From assembly GCA_045127535.1 (NCBI GenBank), contig JBGVQN010000010.1, forward strand, positions 1 to 18,943: a stretch of 18,943 nucleotides of DNA, in the 5' to 3' direction. A program made the position numbers and the translations under genes. The notes under the pieces were generated by a model, which worked only from the letters and a program-made list of their open reading frames with translations, did no database searches and had not been told where the DNA came from. This DNA comes from UBA2942 sp045127535 (GTDB lineage: Bacteria > Bacillota > Clostridia > Lachnospirales > Lachnospiraceae). This document shows positions 6,792 through 14,638 of this stretch, in pieces. Positions within the stretch are counted from its first letter, which is position 1. Each line of letters begins with the position of its first letter.

Positions 6792-7925
6792 TTATTTGCT
6801 GTAAACTGCAGGAATGGCTACGCCGTAATGTTCCATAGCTTCTTTCAGTACCACAAAGAATGCATCAATGTCAGTTTCATCAATAGCACCCAAAGAACAA
6901 AGGCGGAATGTATTCTGAGTGGAAATCTTGCCTGGATAAATGGTAAATCCCCTTTCGTAGCAGTAGTCATGAATCTTTTCAAAGTCCCAGTTAGGGTCAT
7001 CCGGGTACTTGATGGAAACGACCAGACCTGCCTGCCATTCTTTTTTGATAATATCCTGCAGACCCAGGGCTTCCTTCCCTCTATGGATGGCTTTCCAGGT
7101 ACGTATATGACGTTCATATTTTGCCTGTTCCCCTTCTTCCCAGTATTCTTTTAATGCCTGTTTTACAGAATAAATGGTCTGTACTGGAGGAGTAAAGTGC
7201 ATTTCTCCGGTTTTTTCGAAGAAAGAGTATTGCAGATACAGGTTGCAGTAATAAGAACGGGTAGGATAATCCTTGGAACGGCGGATCAGTTCTGTCTTTC
7301 CTACTACAAAGGACAATCCGGTCATGGCCATAAGACCTTTCTGGGAAGATGCCATAACAAAATCCAGGTTGTCCCGTTCCATATCAATAGGAAGCATGGC
7401 ATAAGTAGAAGTGGTGTCTACTGTAAATACAGCACCAAATTCATGAACCAATGCACCGATTTCCCGGATCGGATTTAAAATGCCGGTACCGGTTTCATTG
7501 TGGCAGGTGTGTACCAGGGCAATGTCAGGATTCTGCTCTAAAGTCTGGCGGATGATGTGCAGATCCGGCAGAGTGTCATAAGGGAACTGTAAGTCAATAT
7601 AAGGGATATGGTAATGCTCCAGCACTTCTACGGCTCTGTTGCTGTAAGCACCATTGTTGATGACCAGTGCCTTGCTGTCTGCAGGGACAAGGGAATTTAA
7701 CAGCACGTCAATGTTGATGGTGCCGGAGCCGCAGAACATAACGGCACTGTACTTGTCCGGGTCGCCGTGTACGATTTGTACCAGTTCCTTGCCGATTTGA
7801 CGCATAATGTCGCCAAATTCTTTTTCTCTTGGGCAGATATCAGGTACTACCTGGGCATATTTGACGGTGTCGGTGGTGGTGGCAGGGCCTGGGTTTAATA
7901 ATATATTTCGTTTGATTGTTTCCAT
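6792..7925 (-). CDS. 2-aminoethylphosphonate:pyruvate transaminase-like PLP enzyme
   Basis: A 377-aa class V, fold-type I aminotransferase. The N-terminus NILLNPGPATTTDTVK, D170 in VDTTST (pyridine nitrogen contact), K196 in SSQKGLMA (Schiff-base lysine) and R341 in NTFRLCSLG (substrate carboxylate) are all in place. The segment GFTIYPGKIS (326-335) closely resembles PhnW. PhnW moves the amino group of 2-aminoethylphosphonate to pyruvate, giving phosphonoacetaldehyde and alanine, and can run in reverse in phosphonate biosynthesis. No phosphonatase (phnX), phosphonopyruvate gene or transporter is adjacent, so alanine-glyoxylate or serine-pyruvate chemistry remains possible. The gene has its own promoter, AAGGAGG before the start, and its own terminator. 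Family is certain; the exact substrate is not. Confidence 0.85.
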   Translation of the reverse strand: METIKRNILLNPGPATTTDTVKYAQVVPDICPREKEFGDIMRQIGKELVQIVHGDPDKYSAVMFCGSGTINIDVLLNSLVPADSKALVINNGAYSNRAVEVLEHYHIPYIDLQFPYDTLPDLHIIRQTLEQNPDIALVHTCHNETGTGILNPIREIGALVHEFGAVFTVDTTSTYAMLPIDMERDNLDFVMASSQKGLMAMTGLSFVVGKTELIRRSKDYPTRSYYCNLYLQYSFFEKTGEMHFTPPVQTIYSVKQALKEYWEEGEQAKYERHIRTWKAIHRGKEALGLQDIIKKEWQAGLVVSIKYPDDPNWDFEKIHDYCYERGFTIYPGKISTQNTFRLCSLGAIDETDIDAFFVVLKEAMEHYGVAIPAVYSK

Positions 7926-7997
7926 GAGGGATCCTCCTTAGCTGTATCAGATCGTGGAACCGATAAAATGGTTGCAGCGTCCTATGGACTGTCTTTA

Positions 7998-8026
7998 GTA
8001 TACTGTTGGCTGAGGAAGATTGCAAT
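7998..8026 (-). promoter_or_regulatory. Promoter of the PhnW-like gene
   Basis: On the minus strand TTGCAA (8021-8026), a 17-base spacer, then TATACT (7998-8003). The start point would be near 7991, giving a leader of about 65 bases. No riboswitch is recognised in it. Confidence 0.7.
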
Positions 8027-8114
8027 GAATTTTAATGGAATCCATAGAGCTGTCTAATAAGTGATGAAATGACAGTATAAAAACTTTTCCTGTTTATCCA
8101 AATACGTCCTAAAC

Positions 8115-8143
8115 TTGTATTTCCAATACGCCTGTGATACAAT
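8115..8143 (+). promoter_or_regulatory. Promoter of the 75-aa gene and possibly the long operon
   Basis: TTGTAT (8115-8120), a 17-base spacer and TACAAT (8138-8143). The start point would be near 8150, just before a CCGGC-AAA-GCCGG hairpin at 8153-8165 that would sit at the very 5' end of the mRNA, directly ahead of the AAAGGAG ribosome binding site. Confidence 0.55.
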
Positions 8144-8182
8144 AAGCAGTATCCGGCAAAGCCGGGAAAGGAGTGAGTACTG

Positions 8183-8410
8183 ATGCGTCGTGAGCTGTTT
8201 CATATGGAGCGGGATGTATTAAATGTAGGAGATGCGGTAACCATTACAGAAGGTGAACTGCCCTTTTCCTACTACTATACGGTAGTTCCGGCTCTGGCTA
8301 TGTCAGGAAACTACAAAAATCTAGAACGTATACAGTCCAGACAAGGCGTGGTAGTAGACAAACAACGAAAGGACAGTACCTATCTGCTCCAAATAGAATT
8401 CGAAAACTAG
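8183..8410 (+). CDS. Small conserved-type protein of unknown function
   Basis: A 75-aa soluble protein. No Cys, no signal peptide and no membrane segment is seen. The N-terminal half (MRRELFHMERDVLNVGDAVTI) is followed by an aromatic SYYYTV segment. The C-terminal half (QSRQGVVVDKQRKDSTYLLQIEFEN) has the alternating pattern of a small beta-barrel, resembling KOW- or SH3-like folds. I know similar short proteins in Lachnospiraceae but no function. The start is supported by AAAGGAG ten bases upstream and by a promoter. It precedes the Mrp gene by 121 bases with no clear terminator between, so co-transcription is possible. Confidence 0.75.
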   Translation: MRRELFHMERDVLNVGDAVTITEGELPFSYYYTVVPALAMSGNYKNLERIQSRQGVVVDKQRKDSTYLLQIEFEN

Positions 8411-8531
8411 TCCGCCCTGGAGTAGCATATGTGAAACAGATTTTTCTGAGCCCTGTGGCGATTCATTTTCATGAAAAATGCGGTCAAGTTTCGCAATTGT
8501 CTGAGATTTGTTTAGAAGAAAGGTGAAGAAA

Positions 8532-9368
8532 ATGAGTGAAGAATGTACCCATGATTGTTCCTCCTGTGGTAAGGAGTGTGGAGACAGAACAGCGGAAAGT
8601 TTAAAGAAAGCCCCAAATGCAGGCAGCAATATCCGTCATGTGATCGGTGTAGTCAGCGGTAAGGGTGGTGTGGGCAAGTCTCTGGTGACTTCTTTGATGG
8701 CAGCAGCTATGAGAAAGAAAGGCTACAAGACAGCAGTACTGGATGCAGATATTACGGGTCCGTCTATCCCTAAGATCTTTGGTGTCAATGCACCTGCTGA
8801 GGGGGTAGAGGGTGGCATCCTGCCGGTGACATCTGCTGCAGGAACCAAGATCATGTCCTTAAATCTGTTATTAGAGGATGAAAATATGCCGGTTGTCTGG
8901 AGAGGACCGGTGATCGCCAATGTGGTGACTCAGTTCTGGACAGATGTGATCTGGGGCGATATTGATTATATGTTTGTGGATATGCCTCCGGGAACAGGAG
9001 ATGTACCGCTGACTGTATTCCAGTCTCTGCCAATTGAAGGAATTCTGGTGGTCACTTCTCCGCAGGAGCTGGTATCCATGATCGTAAGCAAGGCTGTGAA
9101 TATGGCACGTATGATGAATGTACCGATCATTGCCCTGATAGAAAATATGAGTTATCTCAAATGCCCTGACTGTGGTAAGGAGATCAGCGTTTTTGGAGAA
9201 AGCCATGTGGCAGAGGAAGCAGACCGTCACGGTATTGCAAACTATGCAAAGATTCCAATTGATCCAGTACTGCCTCAGTATTGTGACAGCGGCAGCTTAG
9301 AAGTGTTTGACCAGAACTGGCTGGAGAATGTGGTTGCTACCATTGAAAACTGCTATCCTATCGTATAA
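8532..9368 (+). CDS. mrp: Mrp/NBP35-family Fe-S cluster carrier ATPase
   Basis: A 278-aa P-loop ATPase of the Mrp/ApbC/NBP35 group, which carries and delivers Fe-S clusters in the cytoplasm. The deviant Walker A is GKGGVGKS (residues 43-50), Walker B lies in YMFVDMPPGTGD, and the cluster-binding CxxC is C211-PDC-214 in SYLKCPDCGKE. The N-terminus holds a second cysteine cluster, C5-x3-C9-x2-C12-x3-C16. It recalls the ferredoxin-like extension of NBP35 and takes the place of the DUF59 domain found in many bacterial Mrp proteins. The start at 8532 is chosen over the upstream in-frame ATG because AAAGGTG lies six or seven bases before it and MSEECTHDC begins with the cysteine cluster. Client proteins are unknown; the downstream nth and radical SAM genes both encode Fe-S proteins. 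Confidence 0.92.
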   Translation: MSEECTHDCSSCGKECGDRTAESLKKAPNAGSNIRHVIGVVSGKGGVGKSLVTSLMAAAMRKKGYKTAVLDADITGPSIPKIFGVNAPAEGVEGGILPVTSAAGTKIMSLNLLLEDENMPVVWRGPVIANVVTQFWTDVIWGDIDYMFVDMPPGTGDVPLTVFQSLPIEGILVVTSPQELVSMIVSKAVNMARMMNVPIIALIENMSYLKCPDCGKEISVFGESHVAEEADRHGIANYAKIPIDPVLPQYCDSGSLEVFDQNWLENVVATIENCYPIV

Positions 9369-9425
9369 GAATAGCCTGTTGTGCAGATAGACAGGCTGGC
9401 TGAAAGGCAGAAAAACAGGTACAGG

Positions 9426-10307
9426 ATGAGAAGAAGTTTACAGGAGAAAAGTAAAAAATTAAAGGCAGCAAATCTTCGAGTACTGGTGCAGACAGAGCGC
9501 TACTTTGCTTTAAGCGGCCTGTCCCCCAAAGAGCAGGAGGACTGCCTGGAGGAAGTGTACAGAGGACTGGAAAAAGCAGAAAAGGCAGGCGTTTCTTACC
9601 GGAATGTAACCGGGCCCAATCTGAGAAAATATTGTGACAGGCTCATTGCTTCCCACAGACAGGGGCAGGGCTTTTGTACTTTTGGAAAACTGCTGCTGCA
9701 GATTCAGCTGCAGGCACTGATTACCGGTGGGGAGGTGGCTGTACTGGAGTCTGTGGCATGGACCCATACTGCTCTTGGACTGCAGAAAATTTCTGTGTGG
9801 TTAGTATATGGTATGGCTATATTAGAACGTATCATAGATCTGGGAATGAGGAAGTTTGCAGGCCGGAATCTGTTTCGGGGGTATCCGTTTTTCTATGAAA
9901 AACGATACCTTCTGGAATGGTGTGTCCTGCTTGCTTCTTATGTAGGGTGGTGTGCCTTCATTTACATAACCCCTGTATATCATCAGGCAACAGTTTTGAG
10001 GGATATGCTGTGCCTGATGGCAGTAACAGGCTGTTTCTATGGCTGCTGTATACTGGCAGATGCCGGTATTCCTATATTGCTTGCCAGGAAGGGGAAGCAG
10101 GAGCATGATCCTGGTACAAGCAGTGGGAGACTGTCTGACAGGGGGATATGGACGGGCATTGGTGTGTTGTGTGTAATTGCCCTTATATGGTCGTGCCAGA
10201 AGTATCTCATCACTGGTGCAGGCTGGAAGAATAGTCTGATGGTGTTTGGACTGATGGTACTCACAGCAGTTGTAATGCAAAGGAAGGAGAGATTGGGAGT
10301 ACAATGA
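9426..10307 (+). CDS. Unknown membrane protein with helical N-terminal domain
   Basis: About 293 aa, no family recognised. The first roughly 90 residues are soluble, charged and helical (VLVQTERYFALSGLSPKEQ). This layout recalls the helical HAAS/DUF1700-like domains that precede membrane regions in Firmicutes, but that likeness is weak. Four hydrophobic segments follow at about residues 163-182, 193-220, 241-258 and 268-285, the last pair separated by a short charged hairpin. The stop overlaps the lgt start (ATGA), so it is translationally coupled to lgt. The start is uncertain: ATG at 9426 follows a weak AGGTACAGG, while a GTG at 9381 would add 15 basic residues but has no ribosome binding site. 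Coupling to lgt suggests an envelope role, which is inference only. Confidence 0.75.
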   Translation: MRRSLQEKSKKLKAANLRVLVQTERYFALSGLSPKEQEDCLEEVYRGLEKAEKAGVSYRNVTGPNLRKYCDRLIASHRQGQGFCTFGKLLLQIQLQALITGGEVAVLESVAWTHTALGLQKISVWLVYGMAILERIIDLGMRKFAGRNLFRGYPFFYEKRYLLEWCVLLASYVGWCAFIYITPVYHQATVLRDMLCLMAVTGCFYGCCILADAGIPILLARKGKQEHDPGTSSGRLSDRGIWTGIGVLCVIALIWSCQKYLITGAGWKNSLMVFGLMVLTAVVMQRKERLGVQ

Positions 10308-11110
10308 AATATATATTATTTGAAATTGGAGACTTTGCCATACACAGCTATGGTCTGATGATTGCCATTGGATTTATCAGCTGTCTGTATATGGCAGAAA
10401 AGCGCTGCCCTAAATACGGACTGGATGGAGATCAAATATATTCTCTGGGGATCTGGGCCATTGTAGGAGGCATGCTGGGTGCCAAAATACTGTATTATAT
10501 TGTAGAACTGCCTGCTATTATAGCGGATCCTGGTCTGTTGCTGGATGTAACCAATGGATTTGTGGTATACGGTGGCATTATTGGCGGAATTCTGGCAGGT
10601 GTTTTGTTTGCCAAGGTAAAGAAGCTGAACTTTTTAAAATATTTTGATATTGCCATGCCTTCTGTGGCGCTGGCACAGGGATTTGGCAGAATTGGCTGTT
10701 TTCTGGCAGGATGCTGCTATGGACGGGAGACAGATTCTGTATTTGGCGTGGTATTTCACGATACCCCTATGGCTCCTATTGGTGTAAGGCTCATTCCTAC
10801 CCAGCTGATTTCCAGCGCGGGAGATTTTCTGATGTGCTTTATTTTGTGCATGGCAGCCAGAAAGACCAAGAAGGATGGTCAGGTGGCAGGCCTGTATCTG
10901 CTGATGTACAGCGTAGGCAGATTTTTAATTGAATTTTTGCGTAATGACCCAAGAGGAGAAGTTGGAATCCTTTCTACTTCTCAGTTTATATCCATATTTA
11001 TTTTCCTGGCTGGTGTAGCAGAGCTGTTGATCGTACAGAAAAAGGTACAGGATAAGGAAGTGCTTTCCGGGGAGGGTGCATTTACACCAAAGCAGGCAGA
11101 AGCAGAATAA
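10304..11110 (+). CDS. lgt: Prolipoprotein diacylglyceryl transferase Lgt
   Basis: A 268-aa polytopic membrane enzyme that transfers diacylglycerol from phosphatidylglycerol to the lipobox cysteine of prelipoproteins, the first step of lipoprotein maturation. The family signature is GRIGCFLAGCCYG (residues 128-140), with R129 matching the essential arginine of E. coli Lgt. A second conserved block is YSVGRFLIEFLRND (202-215). About seven hydrophobic segments are visible. At the position of the E. coli H103-G-G motif this protein has YGGIIGG (Y89), a substitution I recall from Firmicutes Lgts. It starts inside the stop codon of the preceding membrane protein gene. The C-terminal tail (about residues 245-268) is hydrophilic and slightly longer than minimal Lgts. 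Confidence 0.95.
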   Translation: MKYILFEIGDFAIHSYGLMIAIGFISCLYMAEKRCPKYGLDGDQIYSLGIWAIVGGMLGAKILYYIVELPAIIADPGLLLDVTNGFVVYGGIIGGILAGVLFAKVKKLNFLKYFDIAMPSVALAQGFGRIGCFLAGCCYGRETDSVFGVVFHDTPMAPIGVRLIPTQLISSAGDFLMCFILCMAARKTKKDGQVAGLYLLMYSVGRFLIEFLRNDPRGEVGILSTSQFISIFIFLAGVAELLIVQKKVQDKEVLSGEGAFTPKQAEAE

Positions 11111-11168
11111 TTTTTCCGCATAGGAATACAATCAGCAGCAGTTTTAGGCTGCAGAATGAAGGTCGAGA

Positions 11169-12920
11169 ATGCGTTTTTTACTGGTGGCAGTGAATTCAAA
11201 GTATATTCATACCAATCCGGCAGTGTACAGCCTAAAGGCATATGCCCAGGCTGCAGGACTGCCGGAAGGTGCAGAGGTGGTGCTGGCGCAGTATACCATC
11301 AATGAACCAATAGAAGGGATTCTGCAGGGAATCTATCAAGAAAAGCCGGATTTTATCGGCTTTTCCTGCTATATCTGGAATATTTCCTGTATCCGGCAGC
11401 TGGCGGGGGCTTTGGGACGGATACTGCCCCATGTGCCTGTATGGTTAGGCGGACCGGAGGTTTCCTGGAATCCAAAAGAAGTTTTGCAGGAAATGTCTGC
11501 TGTAACAGGGGTTATGACCGGGGAAGGGGAAGAAACCTTCTGGAGGCTGGTGTGTTTTTATTGCGGTGGAGGCAGACTGGAGGATATTCCAGGAATCACG
11601 TATCAGCAGGAAGGGGAAATGGTAAGTACTCCTTCTGCACCCCTTTTGGATTTTTCTAAAGTGCCTTTTCCTTATGGGGATCCAGATGAATTTGCAAATA
11701 AAATTGTATATTATGAAAGCAGCAGAGGGTGTCCTTACAGGTGCAGCTACTGTCTTTCTTCTATTGATAAAAAAGTACGGTTTCGGGAGTTGGAACTGGT
11801 ATACCGGGAGTTGGATTTTTTCCTGCAGCATCAGGTAAAACAGGTCAAATTTGTAGACAGGACGTTCAATGCCAGGCCAGAAAGAAGTCTGGCAATTTGG
11901 AAATATCTCCTGGAGCATGACAACGGACATACCAATTTTCATTTTGAAATTTCTGCAGATTTGCTGACAGAGGAAGAATTTGCAGTATTTGCCCGGATGC
12001 GTCCCGGTCTGATCCAGCTGGAGATCGGTGTCCAGACCACCAATGACAGGACCCTGGAAGCCATTTCCAGGCATGCGTCTTTTGCAAAGATCCAGAAGGC
12101 GGTAAACCGGATAAAGGGTATGGGTACAGTACACCAGCATCTGGATTTGATTGCGGGACTTCCTTTTGAAGATTATGAAAGCTTTGCACATTCCTTTGAC
12201 CAGGTGTACCGTTTGAAACCGGATCAGCTGCAGCTGGGATTTTTAAAAGTGCTGAAAGGTTCTCCTATGTATGAAAAGGCAGAGTCGTATGGAATCGTAT
12301 ATGGAGAATATCCTCCTTATGAGGTGTTGTTTACCAGATGGCTGGGTTATGAGGATGTGCTGAAACTCAAAGCAGTGGAAGAAGCAGTGGAAATTTATTA
12401 TAACAGCGGTCAGTTCAGAACCGCAGTCTCTTATCTGGAACAGTTTTTTGAACGGCCTTTTGCACTGTATGAAGCTTTGGGGGATGTTTGCTGTAAAAAA
12501 ACAGAAGGGTACCAGGCACACAGCCGGATCCAGCAGTATGAACGGCTTCTTTCTTTCGGAGAGAAATTACCGGGAATAGACAGACAGGTGTTGATCAGTG
12601 CCCTGGTGCATGACTGTTATCTTCGTGAGAATTGTAAGAGCAGGCCGGCCTTTGCTTTGGCAGAGGGCATACCAGGGAAAGATGCTTCCAGAATCTTCTA
12701 TCAGAAAGAATGTGCAAGTCCTCTTTATTTAAAGTCATATACAGAGTATAATAGCAGACAAATGGCCAACATGACCCATTTGGAATGCTACCCGGTAGAT
12801 GTATTCCAGCTGCAGCAGGGAAAGGTGATCCATGAACCGGTAACAGTACTGTATGATTATGCAGTCAGGGACACAGTCCATCATGATGGGGCGGCATGGA
12901 AGGTGCAGTTAGAGGATTGA
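11169..12920 (+). CDS. B12-binding-domain radical SAM protein (DUF4080 type)
   Basis: A 583-aa protein. An N-terminal cobalamin-binding-like Rossmann domain covers residues 1-130 (MRFLLVAVNSKYIHTNPAVYSLKAY, then GFSCYIWN, WLGGPEVSW and GEGEETF). The radical SAM core follows with the [4Fe-4S] ligands C188, C192 and C195 in SRGCPYRCSYCLSS. The conserved VKFVDRTFN, EISADLL and LQLGFLKVLKGSPM segments follow. The C-terminal 200 residues match my memory of the DUF4080 extension; they include a Cys pair (DVCCKK) and no obvious second cluster motif. The family is common in Clostridia and its substrate is unknown. The short leader has AAGG six bases before ATG. It lies between lgt and nth in the same direction. 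Radical methylation or another SAM-radical modification is the likely chemistry. Confidence 0.88.
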   Translation: MRFLLVAVNSKYIHTNPAVYSLKAYAQAAGLPEGAEVVLAQYTINEPIEGILQGIYQEKPDFIGFSCYIWNISCIRQLAGALGRILPHVPVWLGGPEVSWNPKEVLQEMSAVTGVMTGEGEETFWRLVCFYCGGGRLEDIPGITYQQEGEMVSTPSAPLLDFSKVPFPYGDPDEFANKIVYYESSRGCPYRCSYCLSSIDKKVRFRELELVYRELDFFLQHQVKQVKFVDRTFNARPERSLAIWKYLLEHDNGHTNFHFEISADLLTEEEFAVFARMRPGLIQLEIGVQTTNDRTLEAISRHASFAKIQKAVNRIKGMGTVHQHLDLIAGLPFEDYESFAHSFDQVYRLKPDQLQLGFLKVLKGSPMYEKAESYGIVYGEYPPYEVLFTRWLGYEDVLKLKAVEEAVEIYYNSGQFRTAVSYLEQFFERPFALYEALGDVCCKKTEGYQAHSRIQQYERLLSFGEKLPGIDRQVLISALVHDCYLRENCKSRPAFALAEGIPGKDASRIFYQKECASPLYLKSYTEYNSRQMANMTHLECYPVDVFQLQQGKVIHEPVTVLYDYAVRDTVHHDGAAWKVQLED

Positions 12921-13009
12921 GCAATGAAAAAGGCTGGTTTGGGAAGCCTGGGGTATTTTGATAGGTTTGATGCAGCAGGGGCAGCATTTTCAAATGAATG
13001 GAGGAACAA

Positions 13010-13666
13010 ATGGAGAAAAAAATGGACAAGCTGGCAACGGAGCAGCAGCGGGTGAGACAGATTCTTGACCGGCTGGATGAGGAATATGGTACCGACATGA
13101 AGTGTTATCTGAACCACAGCAATGCCTGGCAGCTGCTGATTGCAGTAATGCTCAGTGCCCAGTGTACCGATGCCAGAGTCAATATTGTCACAAAAGATTT
13201 GTTTGTAAAGTACGATACCCTGGAAAAGTTTGCCCAGGCAGATATCAGGGAACTGGAACAGGACATTCATTCTATTGGATTTTACCACAGCAAGGCCAGA
13301 AACATCATTGCCTGTACCAACCGTCTGCTGGATGTATATGGGGGAGAGGTGCCGGATACCATGGAGGATCTGACCAGCCTTGCAGGAGTAGGAAGAAAGA
13401 CGGCCAATGTGATCCTGGGCAATATATATGGCAGGCCAAGTGTGGTAGTGGATACTCATGTAAAGCGGATTTCCAGAAAACTTGGATTTACCACCACAGA
13501 TGATCCCGAGCAGGCGGAGTATCAGCTGATGGAGGTGCTGCCGGAGGACAGATGGATCTTATATAATATCCATATCATTACCCTTGGGCGCAGCATCTGT
13601 ACTGCCAGAAATCCCAAATGCAGCCAATGCTTTTTAAAGGATTTATGCCCTGGCTGTGGAGAGTGA
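13010..13666 (+). CDS. nth: Endonuclease III (DNA glycosylase/AP lyase)
   Basis: A 218-aa base-excision-repair enzyme that removes oxidised pyrimidines and cleaves the AP site. The helix-hairpin-helix is LAGVGRKTANVIL with the catalytic lysine at K130. The catalytic aspartate is D148 in VVDTHVKRIS. The [4Fe-4S] ligands are C197-x6-C204-x2-C207-x5-C213, the exact endonuclease III spacing. Three ATGs lie close together. The one at 13010 is chosen because GGAGG (13000-13004) lies five bases upstream, while the ATG at 12998 overlaps that site. The exonuclease gene follows after six bases, which suggests a small DNA-maintenance pair within the operon. No truncation or missing residue. Confidence 0.95.
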   Translation: MEKKMDKLATEQQRVRQILDRLDEEYGTDMKCYLNHSNAWQLLIAVMLSAQCTDARVNIVTKDLFVKYDTLEKFAQADIRELEQDIHSIGFYHSKARNIIACTNRLLDVYGGEVPDTMEDLTSLAGVGRKTANVILGNIYGRPSVVVDTHVKRISRKLGFTTTDDPEQAEYQLMEVLPEDRWILYNIHIITLGRSICTARNPKCSQCFLKDLCPGCGE

Positions 13667-13672
13667 GAAGGT

Positions 13673-14392
13673 ATGCCGGAAGAATATATAACAGTAGATT
13701 TGGAAACAACCGGGTTGTCTCCGGTAAAGGATGGAATCATTGAAATTGGAGCAGTACATTTCCGGGATGGCAAATCAGTGGGAGAGTTTCAGACTCTTGT
13801 GCGTCCAGGGTGTGTGGTACCCCTGCGTATTACAGAACTGACAGGAATTTCAGAGGAAATGTTGTGTGAGGCACCTGTGTTTGCACAGGTAGCAGAGGAT
13901 TTTCTGAAATTTTCAGGAGAACTGCCTATTGTAGGGCACAGTATTTTATTTGATTTCAGTTTTCTAAAACGTGGATTTGGCAGGCTGGGAATTGCCTATG
14001 AGCGTAAGGGCATTGATACCTTGAAATTATGCAGACAGTTTCTGCCGGCAGAAGAAAAGAAAAATTTAAGTGCGGCCTGCAGCTATTTTGGCATACAGGG
14101 GACTTCGTACCATAGGGCATTCAATGATGCCATGTGTGCAGGACTGCTGTTAGAGCAGCTGAAAAAACAATATTTGGAAGAACATGTGGAGGCTTTTGCA
14201 CCAAAACAGCTGAATTATACAATAAAAAGGGAGCAGCCAGCCCAAATTCGGCAAAAACAGTACTTGATAGATTTTGCAAAATGGCATAAAATAGATGTAC
14301 CTGTAGACATAGACTCTCTTACAAGGAGTGAAGCTTCCAGGTTATTGGACCAGTGGATTGCACGCTATGGCAGAGGGCCGGGGAGAAAATAG
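13673..14392 (+). CDS. DnaQ-like DEDDh 3'-5' exonuclease
   Basis: A 239-aa protein with the exonuclease III/epsilon-type fold over residues 1-165. The metal-binding residues are D9 and E11 in VDLETTG, D94 in HSILFDFSFL, and H147 and D152 in HRAFNDA, which makes it the DEDDh class. It probably trims 3' ends or proofreads. The C-terminal 50 residues form an extension with LTRSEASRLLDQWIARYGR, a pattern of a short helical DUF3072-like or SAP-like DNA-binding tail. It lacks the polymerase part of PolC, so it is not a replicase. It starts six bases after nth behind GAGAAGG with very short spacing, and translational coupling to nth is likely. The physiological substrate is unknown. Confidence 0.88.
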   Translation: MPEEYITVDLETTGLSPVKDGIIEIGAVHFRDGKSVGEFQTLVRPGCVVPLRITELTGISEEMLCEAPVFAQVAEDFLKFSGELPIVGHSILFDFSFLKRGFGRLGIAYERKGIDTLKLCRQFLPAEEKKNLSAACSYFGIQGTSYHRAFNDAMCAGLLLEQLKKQYLEEHVEAFAPKQLNYTIKREQPAQIRQKQYLIDFAKWHKIDVPVDIDSLTRSEASRLLDQWIARYGRGPGRK

Positions 14393-14428
14393 ACCTTGAT
14401 GCAATAGCCTGCTGTATGGAGGATAGGT

Positions 14429-14545
14429 ATGCTTAATTTGAAAGAATCCAGGAAGAAACGGGTGGTAACTCTGATTGTGGTAATTATGCTGTTAATTGCC
14501 ATGATTGGCATACCGGTTATTTCTGCAGTCATATCCGTATTATAA
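14429..14545 (+). CDS. 38-aa single-pass membrane miniprotein
   Basis: A short frame with a strong ribosome binding site, GGAGGAT at 14418-14424, five bases before ATG. The product has a basic N-terminus (MLNLKESRKKRVV) and one hydrophobic helix spanning about residues 13-37 (TLIVVIMLLIAMIGIPVI). It ends in TAA. By the positive-inside rule the N-terminus should be cytoplasmic. There is no lipobox and no cleavage site that I trust. It sits 36 bases after the exonuclease gene and 100 bases before the VanW-domain gene. It could be a small envelope regulator, a stress protein, or a misread. The excellent ribosome binding site and clean membrane segment argue for a real gene. Function unknown. Confidence 0.65.
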   Translation: MLNLKESRKKRVVTLIVVIMLLIAMIGIPVISAVISVL

Positions 14546-14556
14546 CTATATGGAAA

Positions 14557-14578
14557 ACTGTTTTCCCAGGAAAACAGT
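14557..14578 (+). terminator. Perfect short palindrome after the miniprotein gene
   Basis: ACTGTTTTCC and GGAAAACAGT are perfect 10-base arms separated by two bases. No U-run follows, so it may be a weak terminator, an mRNA end-protecting hairpin or a protein-binding site. Confidence 0.4.
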
Positions 14579-14594
14579 GTATGATGTTTCAACC

Positions 14595-14638
14595 AAAGCC
14601 TTTTGAAGGAGGCTTTCGGTTCCCGAAAGGAGTAGGAG
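14595..14638 (+). promoter_or_regulatory. Two overlapping hairpins in the leader of the VanW gene
   Basis: AAAGCCT (14595-14601) pairs with AGGCTTT (14610-14616), and TTTCGG (14614-14619) pairs with CCGAAA (14623-14628). The two stems share bases 14614-14616, so they cannot both form completely. The second ends next to two possible ribosome binding sites, AAAGGAG (14626-14632, partly inside the stem) and AGGAG (14634-14638), before ATG at 14646. A role in controlling translation is inference. Confidence 0.4.
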
